Origin: Bryobacterales bacterium
GTDB lineage: Bacteria > Acidobacteriota > Terriglobia > Bryobacterales > Bryobacteraceae
Assembly: GCA_026954325.1 (NCBI GenBank)
Contig: JAIXKK010000172.1
Span: 1-33,469 of the forward strand
Length of the DNA stretch: 33,469 bases
Direction: 5' to 3'
The stretch's first letter is position 1; each line of letters starts with the position of its first letter. A program made the position numbers and the translations under genes. Below are positions 25,081-31,731 of this stretch, in pieces. The notes beneath the pieces are model-generated. The model had not been told where the DNA came from. It worked only from the letters and a program-made list of their open reading frames with translations, and made no database searches.

Positions 25081-25109
25081 GAAAGGCGCTCTGTTTCGGA
25101 GCGCCTTTC
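25081..25109 (+). terminator. Perfect 10-bp stem-loop in a divergent gap
   Basis: GAAAGGCGCT, a 9-base loop, and AGCGCCTTTC pair perfectly. TCAATTTC follows on the plus strand, which is only weakly U-rich. Energetically it resembles an intrinsic terminator, but no gene ends here: the SLH gene starts leftward at 24952 and the lipocalin-like gene starts rightward at 25151. It may insulate the two promoters or be a regulator site. Confidence 0.45.
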
Positions 25110-25120
25110 TCAATTTCGGA

Positions 25121-25129
25121 TGCTATACT
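25121..25129 (+). promoter_or_regulatory. Extended -10 promoter element
   Basis: TGCTATACT combines a TGn extension with a TATACT -10. Transcription would begin near 25136, about 15 bases before the ATG at 25151. No good -35 exists 16-18 bases upstream, where the hairpin arm lies, but extended -10 promoters can work without one. Assigned by eye. Confidence 0.45.
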
Positions 25130-25150
25130 TGGGCTGCAAAGGTGGGCAAA

Positions 25151-26212
25151 ATGCGAATTGCGGCGTTCGCGCTTCTGTCCCTTGCCGTGTTGCCGGCGGC
25201 GGACCTCGACCGGGATTTTTCCGGTGTATGGAATCTCAACTCCCCGCGCAGTTCCATCCGCGGGCTCCCCTTTCCGCCGGACCGCGTTCTGCGCATCGAA
25301 ATGAGCGGCGATACCATCCGCTGCCAGGGTGAGACAACCTGGACCTACAATACCGCCGGGCAGCCTTCGGCGAATACCGCCGCGGGAACTTCCCTGAGCA
25401 GCCTGCTCAAATGGGAAGGCAGTGCTCTGCTCATCAACACTCTCGCTTCCGGAGCCCGGCAATACACTCTCATGGACCGCTGGACGCTCTCGAGGGACCG
25501 GAACACCTTCACCATCCGCCGCCAGTATCTGATTGGGGGAGGGGAATCGGAATCGACGCTGGTCTATGAACGGGAAGGCGTTCGTTCGGCCACTCCGCCG
25601 CCGGCGTCTCCACCTTCCTTGCGAAAGGCGCGGCAGGACCCACGGCCCGCCACGATCCGCGAGTTTGTCGTGCCCAAAGGAACAAAAATCCCCCTTGTCA
25701 CGGTTCACAGCCTGACTTCGAAACAAGCTAAACCGGGGGATCGGGTATATCTCGAGACGACGTTCCCTATTCTCGCCGAAGGCCGCGTGGTCATTCCTCC
25801 CGGGAGCCAGGTGGCCGCCACGTTGACCGATGCAAAGCGCGCCGGACGCGCCACGGGCCGGGCGGAGATCTACCTGCGCTTTGATTCCATCACCCTGCCG
25901 AACGGCACGACACGGGACTTGCGATCCCGGCTCAGTTCGGCCGAGGACCAGGCCGTAGAGTGCGGTGAAGGCAAGATCCAGGGCGGCACGAACAAAGCGG
26001 GCGACGCCAGGACCGTGGGTGGCGCAACCGCGGCCGGCGCCGGCATCGGCAGGCTCGGGGGAAACACGGGCGTGGGAGCCGCGGCCGGAGCGGCCGCCGG
26101 ACTGGCGGGAGTGCTTCTGCGCCGCGGGCCCGAGATCATCCTCGCCAAGGGCGCCGGCATGGAAATGGTTCTCGACCGCGACCTCAAATTCGACGCCGGC
26201 GAGCTACCCTAG
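25151..26212 (+). CDS. Exported protein: beta-barrel-like domain fused to glycine-zipper core
   Basis: 353 residues with a signal peptide (1-18) and an AAGGTGG ribosome site 6 bases before the ATG. Residues about 19-142 look like a lipocalin-type barrel of the kind common in Acidobacteriota: DFSGVWNLNSPRSS, PPDRVLRIEMSGDTI, SLLKWEGSALLINT, RWTLSRDRNTFTI, STLVYERE. A Pro-rich linker leads to a second domain (173-351). This closely repeats the core of the protein at 20792-21613: GDRVYLETxFPI, GRxVIPPGS, RFDSxTLPNG, GDARTVG, a glycine zipper, VLLxRGP and EMVLDRxLxF. Barrel assignment is inference from pattern. It converges with the next gene, leaving only 10 bases between stops. Confidence 0.78.
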   Translation: MRIAAFALLSLAVLPAADLDRDFSGVWNLNSPRSSIRGLPFPPDRVLRIEMSGDTIRCQGETTWTYNTAGQPSANTAAGTSLSSLLKWEGSALLINTLASGARQYTLMDRWTLSRDRNTFTIRRQYLIGGGESESTLVYEREGVRSATPPPASPPSLRKARQDPRPATIREFVVPKGTKIPLVTVHSLTSKQAKPGDRVYLETTFPILAEGRVVIPPGSQVAATLTDAKRAGRATGRAEIYLRFDSITLPNGTTRDLRSRLSSAEDQAVECGEGKIQGGTNKAGDARTVGGATAAGAGIGRLGGNTGVGAAAGAAAGLAGVLLRRGPEIILAKGAGMEMVLDRDLKFDAGELP

Positions 26213-26222
26213 CCACATGTGC

Positions 26223-27020
26223 TCAGAGCGCCAGTTCGCCATGGTAGAGCATGTCGCGCAGGGAGAACTTCACCTTGAGTGTCGAAGGACCGGCGGCGGA
26301 TTGGAATGTCACTTCCTTGTCCTGCTCTGTGAGCGGCTTGTCACCGCGGGGAAAGAATAACAGAACGGCGTTGCCGAGATCGGCGCGCTCGACCCGGTCG
26401 GGGAAAATGGCGGCCCGGTCTTTCGGCAGAAGCTGGCTGTTCTGCCGCAACCGCTCGAGCATCCGGTCGCGAGGCCGCTCCCCATCGGAGCCGGCGTCCT
26501 CGGCGCGCGTCTCCTCATTGCCCCGAAAGGGCAGTCCATTGAGGCTGAGAATGTAGTGCCCGGAAGCTCCTTCCGGCAGGTCCTTCTTGAGCGCTTCGCG
26601 AACGGGTTGCGCGGTCTCCCAGCGCACCAGGACTTTGGCCTGCGAACGCCCTCCACCTGTCCCGCGCCTTCCTCCCGGGTACCCCATCCCTCCGGGTCCG
26701 CCCATGCCGCCGCGCCGCCCACCCATGCCGCCGCCCGGAAAGCCGATGCCTCCGGGAAGTCCCAGCCCTCCGCCGCCCGTCCTGCCGCCTCCCATGGGAC
26801 CTTGCGGATCGTAGCCTCCCTGGTCCGTGCCACCCGCTCTGTAGGCCAGAGTCGCTTCCTTTGCCCAGGGCGGCTTGCTGATCAACCGGTCGATCTCATC
26901 GGCGGACCATTCCGCGGGCGGCTTGTCGTTCCAAAACTGGCCGCTGCCCTTCGCCCAGGCGCGGCTGAGCAGGAGCCCCGGTTGAGAACTCAGGCTGAGT
27001 AGGAGGCTGCGTCGTGTCAT
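26223..27020 (-). CDS. Exported glycine-rich protein of unknown function
   Basis: 265 residues from the ATG at 27020. The N-terminus MTRRSLLLSLSSQPGLLLSR may be a twin-arginine or plain signal. Next comes FWNDKPPAEWSADEIDRLIS then KPPWAKEAT, a motif I know from other Acidobacteriota proteins that begin WS-EI-LL-SPWAK, without a known role. The middle (about 70-125) is almost entirely Gly/Pro/Arg/Met repeats (GGGMGGRRGGMGGPGGMG) and must be flexible. The C-terminal 140 residues look folded: VRWETAQPVREALKK, GHYILSLNGLPF, LGNAVLLFFPRGD and STLKVKFSLRDMLYHGEL at the end. No enzyme motif is seen. Confidence 0.7.
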   Translation of the reverse strand: MTRRSLLLSLSSQPGLLLSRAWAKGSGQFWNDKPPAEWSADEIDRLISKPPWAKEATLAYRAGGTDQGGYDPQGPMGGGRTGGGGLGLPGGIGFPGGGMGGRRGGMGGPGGMGYPGGRRGTGGGRSQAKVLVRWETAQPVREALKKDLPEGASGHYILSLNGLPFRGNEETRAEDAGSDGERPRDRMLERLRQNSQLLPKDRAAIFPDRVERADLGNAVLLFFPRGDKPLTEQDKEVTFQSAAGPSTLKVKFSLRDMLYHGELAL

Positions 27021-27089
27021 CACTGCGTTCGACGCGCAGGGAGAGAGGATGAATATTAAGTTTTGTAAAACGTGATTTTCAGCGCGTGC

Positions 27090-27347
27090 TCAATGAGGAC
27101 GCTGCCCGTCTCGCTGATCAGTCGCCGCTGCATCTTTATGCAACCTTGCCTTCGGCCACCAGCCGGTCGTAGGGGTCTTCTGGAATGCGTCCCACCCCAA
27201 AGGGGCGCTGCTCTCGATCTCGTCAATGAGTTCCTCGGTGTTGATGCGGGGAAAATCCCCGGCACGCAAGCGAGCCGCGGTTTCCAGCGGCCATCTGTAC
27301 GCATCCTCGATATTCCTGAGTTGCTTCTCAATGGTGACGCCGGCCAC
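27090..27347 (-). pseudogene. Remnant of a DUF29-family gene
   Basis: The first 45 residues (AYRWPLETAARLRAGDFPRI, then NTEELIDEIES) match the N-terminal part of DUF29 proteins, in which a YxxWxxxQAxLLRxGxF stretch is followed by LAEEIESMG. The following residues do not continue the family, which is normally about 140-150 long. In the next frame the sequence reads GRIPEDPYDRLVAEGKVA and then a stop, so at least one frameshift or a join with other DNA has occurred. The start would be a GTG. DUF29 function is unknown. It lies 21 bases after the BNR gene. Confidence 0.45.
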
Positions 27348-27368
27348 GGCTTCAGCATAGCGGGGCCT

Positions 27369-28658
27369 TCAGCGTACAATCCCCACAACCTCAAACCGGT
27401 AGTCCGTGTACGCCGTCATCTTTCCCCGCAGCCACATCACCACACGGTGGACATCGGAAACCGGCACGATCGGCCGGATGTTGTCCGCCGCGGAATCGTG
27501 CGTAACCGGCGTCCACTTCCAGTGCGCCCCGCCATCCGCCGTGACGCCGCGGTACAACTCCCAATGCGGCATCGGCTTTCCGCTCACCGGATCGGCGTTC
27601 GATGAGATGTAAACCGTCGAGAGATCCCGCGGATCGAGTGCGATGTTGCCTGTATAGTCGTCCTCGCCCTTGTACAGCCGGCTGCCCGCGTGGGCGATCT
27701 CGTGCTCCACCCACTTCTTCCCGTCCCACCGCGCATAGTGATAGCGCAGGTCGAGGCCGGAGGGCTCCCGCTGTTCGGAGAAGACAAGCACCGGATTGCC
27801 CTTCGGATCGAGGTGCAGGTCGCTGATCCAGGCCACGCGGTTCGGACCGCCCTGGAAGACTCGAGTGCCCTCTTCAGGTGCGCGGAGGCCTTCTTTGACG
27901 GACCGGATCACCGCGCCATCCGAGCGGCGCAACTCTCCCTCGCGGTAGATGATGTGATAGATGCTGTTGTCGAAGTCTCGCGGGTGGCCTTCCGTGTAGG
28001 CGATGTGGACCGTGTCGCGGCCGTTTGAGGCGTACTTGACATACGGACGGTGCTTGAACTGGAGCGGAACGTGGATCAGCACGTTGCCCGTCTTCCACGT
28101 ATTGCCGAGGTCGTCCGAGTAGGCGTAGGAAGGCTTGTACGAATTATCCAGGCCGCGGAAAAAGTCGTAAACGTGGTCCTCGTTGCCGAGGAAGTGCAGG
28201 TTCGAATACGTGACGCGGGAAGTAGCGCTCGGAATGAAGACCTGCTCCGGTCCCCATTCGCCGGTATCCTCCGGCGCGGAGATGCGGTAGTAGATCTTGT
28301 TGTCCACCCCGTGCAGCGAGTACATCGCCAGCACCCGCTGATCCGGACGCACCAACAGAGCCGGCGAATTGTGGTCGTCAAACCAGCGGCGGTCGCCTTC
28401 CGCGCGGTGCAGGGTGGCCACCTGCCGCTGCCCGGAAGCAAGGTCGTAGGTGACCACTTCAATGTTCCCCCGCCTGGCGGAATCGCGCGTGCCGGCCGCC
28501 ACCACTCCGAAGACGAGCTGGCTGCCCCTGAACACGGCGCGCTCATCCTCAAACCAACACCAACCTCCGTCGTCATGCAACACACGGATTTGCGGTTCCG
28601 GCGATTCCGCCAGGAGAATCCAAGGCAATACGATGAGAAGCCGCCGCGCGAAGTTCAT
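27369..28658 (-). CDS. Exported BNR_4-type beta-propeller protein
   Basis: 429 residues with a signal peptide (about 1-18). The whole protein fits the BNR_4 family, a seven-bladed propeller seen in sialidase-like and polysaccharide-lyase-like proteins: DDGGWCWFEDERAVF at 29-43, FDDHNSPALLVRPDQRVLAM, TYSNLHFLGNEDHVYDFFRG, KPSYAYSDDLGNTWKTG, RPYVKYASNGRDTVHIAYTE followed by GHPRDFDNSIYHIIYREG, and WISDLHLDPKGNPVLVF. The family is usually involved in breaking down plant or algal polysaccharide, but the residues seen do not settle lyase, hydrolase or binding. A good GGTGGGAAG precedes the ATG. It starts 10 bases after the FNR stop on the same strand, an odd companion for a redox operon. Confidence 0.87.
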   Translation of the reverse strand: MNFARRLLIVLPWILLAESPEPQIRVLHDDGGWCWFEDERAVFRGSQLVFGVVAAGTRDSARRGNIEVVTYDLASGQRQVATLHRAEGDRRWFDDHNSPALLVRPDQRVLAMYSLHGVDNKIYYRISAPEDTGEWGPEQVFIPSATSRVTYSNLHFLGNEDHVYDFFRGLDNSYKPSYAYSDDLGNTWKTGNVLIHVPLQFKHRPYVKYASNGRDTVHIAYTEGHPRDFDNSIYHIIYREGELRRSDGAVIRSVKEGLRAPEEGTRVFQGGPNRVAWISDLHLDPKGNPVLVFSEQREPSGLDLRYHYARWDGKKWVEHEIAHAGSRLYKGEDDYTGNIALDPRDLSTVYISSNADPVSGKPMPHWELYRGVTADGGAHWKWTPVTHDSAADNIRPIVPVSDVHRVVMWLRGKMTAYTDYRFEVVGIVR

Positions 28659-28668
28659 CTTCCCACCT

Positions 28669-29565
28669 CTAATACAGCAGCTCAGCGTACCGTTTCTCTT
28701 CGATCAGTTGTTTCTGCTTATCGGACCAGGCCTGCTTCGAGCCCGCCATGGCGATCATCGCCTTCTCGAACTTCCGGGCGGCTTCGTGCAGTCCGGCGAT
28801 ATAGACGTATGTCTTCGGATCACTGATCATTTCCCAGACTTCCACCTGATGCTCCACCAGCAGCCGGTCGAGCGTCGACGTTTCGTCGAAATACGGCCGC
28901 GCGCTCACGGCCTCGAACGCCTGGAAGGATCTCTCATCATAGAAAAGGCCAAGATCGCGGTTGAGATCGTTGCGGTAGAGCATCTCCATGCCGCTGCGGG
29001 CGCCGTAATAGAGCCGCACCTTGCCTTCCCAGCCCCCGATCTCGTCGTAAATGTGCTTGATGAACGCGCGGAAAGGCGCAATGCCGGTTCCCACGCCTAC
29101 CATCAGCAGGTTGCGGGAATCATCCGCGGGCATGAGGAAGTGCGCGCCGTACGGTCCGGCAATCTGGATGCGGCCGCCGGGCACGGCATCGCACAGGTAG
29201 TTGGAGGCTTTGCCGGGATAGCGCTCGCCGCTCACATCGTCAATATAAAAGCAGCGGCGCACGCAGATGGAAATCGCGCCCGGCTGCGCCGCGTCGCCCC
29301 GTCTGGTGCTGGCGATGGAATAAAGCCGGATGTGTTGTCTGTTGCCGAACTCATGCGGGCCGGGCGCGAGCACCGCGATGCTCTGCCCCTCGAGAAAGTC
29401 AAAGCCGGCGTCGTCGGGAAGCTGAAAAACGAGATGACGCACCTCGGCCTCGGTCTTGGGCGTAATTCTCTCACTCGAGATGAGCGTGGCGGTATAGGGA
29501 TGACTGATGTCATATTCCCCGAGAGTCATCAGGGGGTTGCCCTGGTTTGGAATCAGGACCGGCAT
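28669..29565 (-). CDS. Plant-type ferredoxin/flavodoxin-NAD(P)H reductase
   Basis: 298-residue FAD enzyme moving electrons between NAD(P)H and ferredoxin or a similar one-electron carrier. The FAD motif RLYSIAS is at 80-86, with SNYLCD at 121-126 and GPYG at 137-140. The nucleotide loop is GVGTGIAPFRAF at 157-168 and YYGARS at 186-191. The protein ends in Tyr, as plant-type FNRs do, where it stacks on the flavin. There is no [2Fe-2S] domain and no membrane helix. The ATG at 29563-29565 is preferred because AGGAGA stands 8 bases before it. Its first 13 bases overlap the end of the Cys-rich membrane protein gene. As last redox gene of the rnfCDGEA operon it may feed the Rnf complex, in a place comparable to NqrF; NADP versus NAD preference is not decided. 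Confidence 0.92.
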   Translation of the reverse strand: MPVLIPNQGNPLMTLGEYDISHPYTATLISSERITPKTEAEVRHLVFQLPDDAGFDFLEGQSIAVLAPGPHEFGNRQHIRLYSIASTRRGDAAQPGAISICVRRCFYIDDVSGERYPGKASNYLCDAVPGGRIQIAGPYGAHFLMPADDSRNLLMVGVGTGIAPFRAFIKHIYDEIGGWEGKVRLYYGARSGMEMLYRNDLNRDLGLFYDERSFQAFEAVSARPYFDETSTLDRLLVEHQVEVWEMISDPKTYVYIAGLHEAARKFEKAMIAMAGSKQAWSDKQKQLIEEKRYAELLY

Positions 29566-29765
29566 TGGTGTATCTCCTCTTTGGAATCCGGTTGGCCGGA
29601 GCACGAGCCGGCATGGCTACAGGCGCCGCAGCCGTGGGCCATATCCTCAAGTACATCGTCATCCTGCCGCCGCGCCGTGCGCTTGCGCAGATACGCCTGC
29701 ACGGCGAACCATAAAGCCATCAGCAGCAGGATTCCACCAACCGCTCTCAATGAATCGAGAAGCAT
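29553..29765 (-). CDS. 70-residue Cys-rich single-span membrane protein (NqrM-like or RnfB-tip-like)
   Basis: One membrane helix (about 8-26), a basic RKRTARR stop, then an acidic stretch and four cysteines: C46-x2-C49-x5-C55-x12-C68 (HGCGACSHAGSC at 44-55). Three readings are possible. It may be an analogue of NqrM, the four-Cys single-span protein that loads iron between NqrD and NqrE (homologues of RnfE and RnfA). It may be a member of the FeoB-associated Cys-rich membrane group. It may be a shortened RnfB that keeps only the helix and the first Cys cluster. It starts 3 bases after the rnfA stop and its end overlaps the FNR start, so it is part of the operon. Coding is supported by this packing and by the ordered layout. 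Confidence 0.75.
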   Translation of the reverse strand: MLLDSLRAVGGILLLMALWFAVQAYLRKRTARRQDDDVLEDMAHGCGACSHAGSCSGQPDSKEEIHQCRS

Positions 29766-29768
29766 GTG

Positions 29769-30356
29769 TTATGCGCCTCCTCCCATGCCGGCAAAGCCCA
29801 TGAACGCCATGGAGAGGATGCCGGCCAGCATCAAAACCAGCGCGGTGCCCCTTGCCATGTCGGGAATGTCGGAAAGCTCGAGCCGTTCCCGGATGACGGA
29901 CATGATGACCAGGGCGAGAGCGAATCCGGCGCTCGCTCCAACCGCGAAAACAACGCTTTGCGCGAAGGAATATTCACGCGCGGTCTGGAACAACGCAACG
30001 CCGAGGACCGCGCAATTGGTGGTGATCAGCGGCAGATAGATGCCGAGGGCGCGGAACAGCAGGGGACTCGTCTTCTTGATGAACATCTCGAGCAACTGCA
30101 CCGTGGAGGCGATGATCACGATAAACGTGATGATCCGCAGGTATTCGGCATGCAAAGTCACCAGCAGCAGGTTCGACGCGTAGGCCAGGATGCTGCTCAC
30201 CGTGATGACGAAAATAACCGAGATTCCCATGCGCCATGCGGTGGCGAACTTGCCGGACACACCAATGAACGGACAGATGCCGAGAAAAACGCTGAGCACG
30301 AAATTGTTGATCAGCAGCGAGTCCAGAAAGATCGAACTGAGCGAAGCGTGGTTCAT
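29769..30356 (-). CDS. rnfA: Rnf electron-transport complex subunit A
   Basis: Integral membrane subunit of the Rnf ion-pumping complex, homologue of NqrE. The 195 residues begin INNFVLSVFLGICPFIGVS-type at 16-34 and form six helices. Half-channel cysteines C28 (LGICPF) and C115 (TTNCAVLG) are present; with their counterparts in RnfE they bind the intramembrane [2Fe-2S] cluster. The ATG at 30354-30356 overlaps the rnfE TGA (ATGA) and has GGAGGAGA upstream; a longer open frame begins 17 codons earlier but inside rnfE. Ends 3 bases before the Cys-rich protein gene. Confidence 0.96.
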   Translation of the reverse strand: MNHASLSSIFLDSLLINNFVLSVFLGICPFIGVSGKFATAWRMGISVIFVITVSSILAYASNLLLVTLHAEYLRIITFIVIIASTVQLLEMFIKKTSPLLFRALGIYLPLITTNCAVLGVALFQTAREYSFAQSVVFAVGASAGFALALVIMSVIRERLELSDIPDMARGTALVLMLAGILSMAFMGFAGMGGGA

Positions 30357-31021
30357 GCGGCTATCTCCTCCAATACCTCTGTCTTTCTCTTTGACCGCGC
30401 CTTCCATGCGGAGAAGATCAGCAGCCAGGTCGCCAGCGTGAGAAACCCGCCGGGAGGAAGCAAAAACAGGACCCAGGGCTGGAAGTTGGGGCCGAACAGC
30501 GGAATCCCCAGAAACGAACCGGCGCCGAGAATCTCGCGTACGCTCCCCAGGCAGGTAAGCGCGAACGCAAAGCCCACCCCCATGCCCAGCCCATCAAGCA
30601 TGCTCTTGCCGACGGAATTCTTGCTCGCGTAGGCTTCGGCCCGGCCAAGAATGATGCAGTTCACCACAATCAGGGCGATAAAAGCTCCCAGCGCCTTATA
30701 CACCGGGATGCTGATGGCCTTGATCAGGTAGTCGACGATGGTGACGAAGGTAGCGATGATCAGAATATACGTGGCGATGCGCACCTGTTTCTGAACCAGC
30801 TTCCGCACCATGGAGATGAGCGTGTTCGAACAGACCAGCACGAACGTGGTCGCCAGACCCATGGCCAGGGCGTTGCGGACGCTGTTGGTTACCGCCAGGG
30901 TCGGGCACATGCCGAGCACCTGGACGAACACCGGATTCTGATTCCATAGCCCGTTGAAGAAAGCTTCCATGCTCTCGCCGGCGGAGGCGGCGGGCGCGTC
31001 TGGTTCGTGTATGAGAGCCAT
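30353..31021 (-). CDS. rnfE: Rnf electron-transport complex subunit E
   Basis: Integral membrane partner of RnfA, homologue of NqrD, inserted in the opposite orientation. The 222 residues contain GLWNQNPVFVQVLGMCPTLA at 24-43 with the cluster Cys C39, the TNSVRNALAMG segment, and the second half-channel VVNCIILGRAEAYASKN with C122. A charged C-terminal tail (ARSKRKTEVLEEIAA) is cytoplasmic. Its ATG shares one base with the rnfG stop (TAATG at 31019-31023), and its own stop overlaps rnfA, so the genes are translationally coupled. Confidence 0.96.
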   Translation of the reverse strand: MALIHEPDAPAASAGESMEAFFNGLWNQNPVFVQVLGMCPTLAVTNSVRNALAMGLATTFVLVCSNTLISMVRKLVQKQVRIATYILIIATFVTIVDYLIKAISIPVYKALGAFIALIVVNCIILGRAEAYASKNSVGKSMLDGLGMGVGFAFALTCLGSVREILGAGSFLGIPLFGPNFQPWVLFLLPPGGFLTLATWLLIFSAWKARSKRKTEVLEEIAA

Positions 31022-31731
31022 TATTCCCCTTTCTCGATGCGGCTGAGATTGCGGTTGACGATGGGCAGCAGGTCGCGCGTGCTCTTGTCGAGCGCGCGGC
31101 CCACGGCGCGGGAAGAGATGGTGGCGCCGGAGATGGCGTCCACCTCCCAGGGGTTCTTCTTCGTGCCGTGCTTGACGGTGGTGACGGGGTGCGCCGTCGA
31201 GGTCTTGTCCGCGTTCAGACGGACATCCAGATTCTGGAAGTTCGCCAGAAAAGTGGGGTCGCTCGTAATCTTGTCGCCGAGCCCCGGAGTCTCCTTGAGT
31301 TCCACCACCTTGAAACCGGTGATGGCCTGCTTCGCCGGCGAATAGGCATACATCGTGCGGATCACGTCGGCGTAGCCGCGGTCGCTCGCCTCGAGGACCA
31401 CGCCGAGCAGCGCGCCGGAGCCGTTGTAGCCGGCAAACAGCCGCGGCCCGGTATAGTCGAGGCTCTTCAAAACAGAGATCTCGCCCGATGGCTGCACTCC
31501 GTAAATCACCTGCTTCTCCACGCCCGGCAGCAGTTCCGCCACGGTCTCCTTCATGATGATTTCCTGGTTCCGCTGAATGGGAACCAGCGTGCTGCGATAG
31601 GTGGTGACGATCAGAAGTCCGCAGATGAGCGAAACCGAGCCCATCAGCCGGATCATCTTCACGCTGCTGGCGGCTTCCGCGGCGGGCGGCTTCGGTGTCC
31701 GCGCTTGCGGGCTTTGCGTGGTGGCGCTCAT
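31021..31731 (-). CDS. rnfG: Rnf electron-transport complex subunit G (covalent FMN)
   Basis: Membrane-anchored flavoprotein, homologue of NqrC. 236 residues: a Pro-rich N-terminus, one membrane helix (about 27-45), then a periplasmic FMN-binding domain with the family ETPGLGDKI at 147-155 and the flavinylation motif SGATISS at 201-207, where T204 should carry FMN through a phosphoester bond made by ApbE. No apbE is in the window. The ATG at 31729-31731 overlaps the rnfD stop (ATGA). The same frame stays open far upstream, across rnfD, but that part is out of frame with rnfD and is not a real extension. Confidence 0.95.
   Translation of the reverse strand: MSATTQSPQARTPKPPAAEAASSVKMIRLMGSVSLICGLLIVTTYRSTLVPIQRNQEIIMKETVAELLPGVEKQVIYGVQPSGEISVLKSLDYTGPRLFAGYNGSGALLGVVLEASDRGYADVIRTMYAYSPAKQAITGFKVVELKETPGLGDKITSDPTFLANFQNLDVRLNADKTSTAHPVTTVKHGTKKNPWEVDAISGATISSRAVGRALDKSTRDLLPIVNRNLSRIEKGE

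Noticed and set aside
28450..30039. 529-codon plus-strand ORF opposite FNR, the Cys-rich protein and part of rnfA
   Set aside because: It is antisense to three packed genes with clear motifs and has no family likeness.
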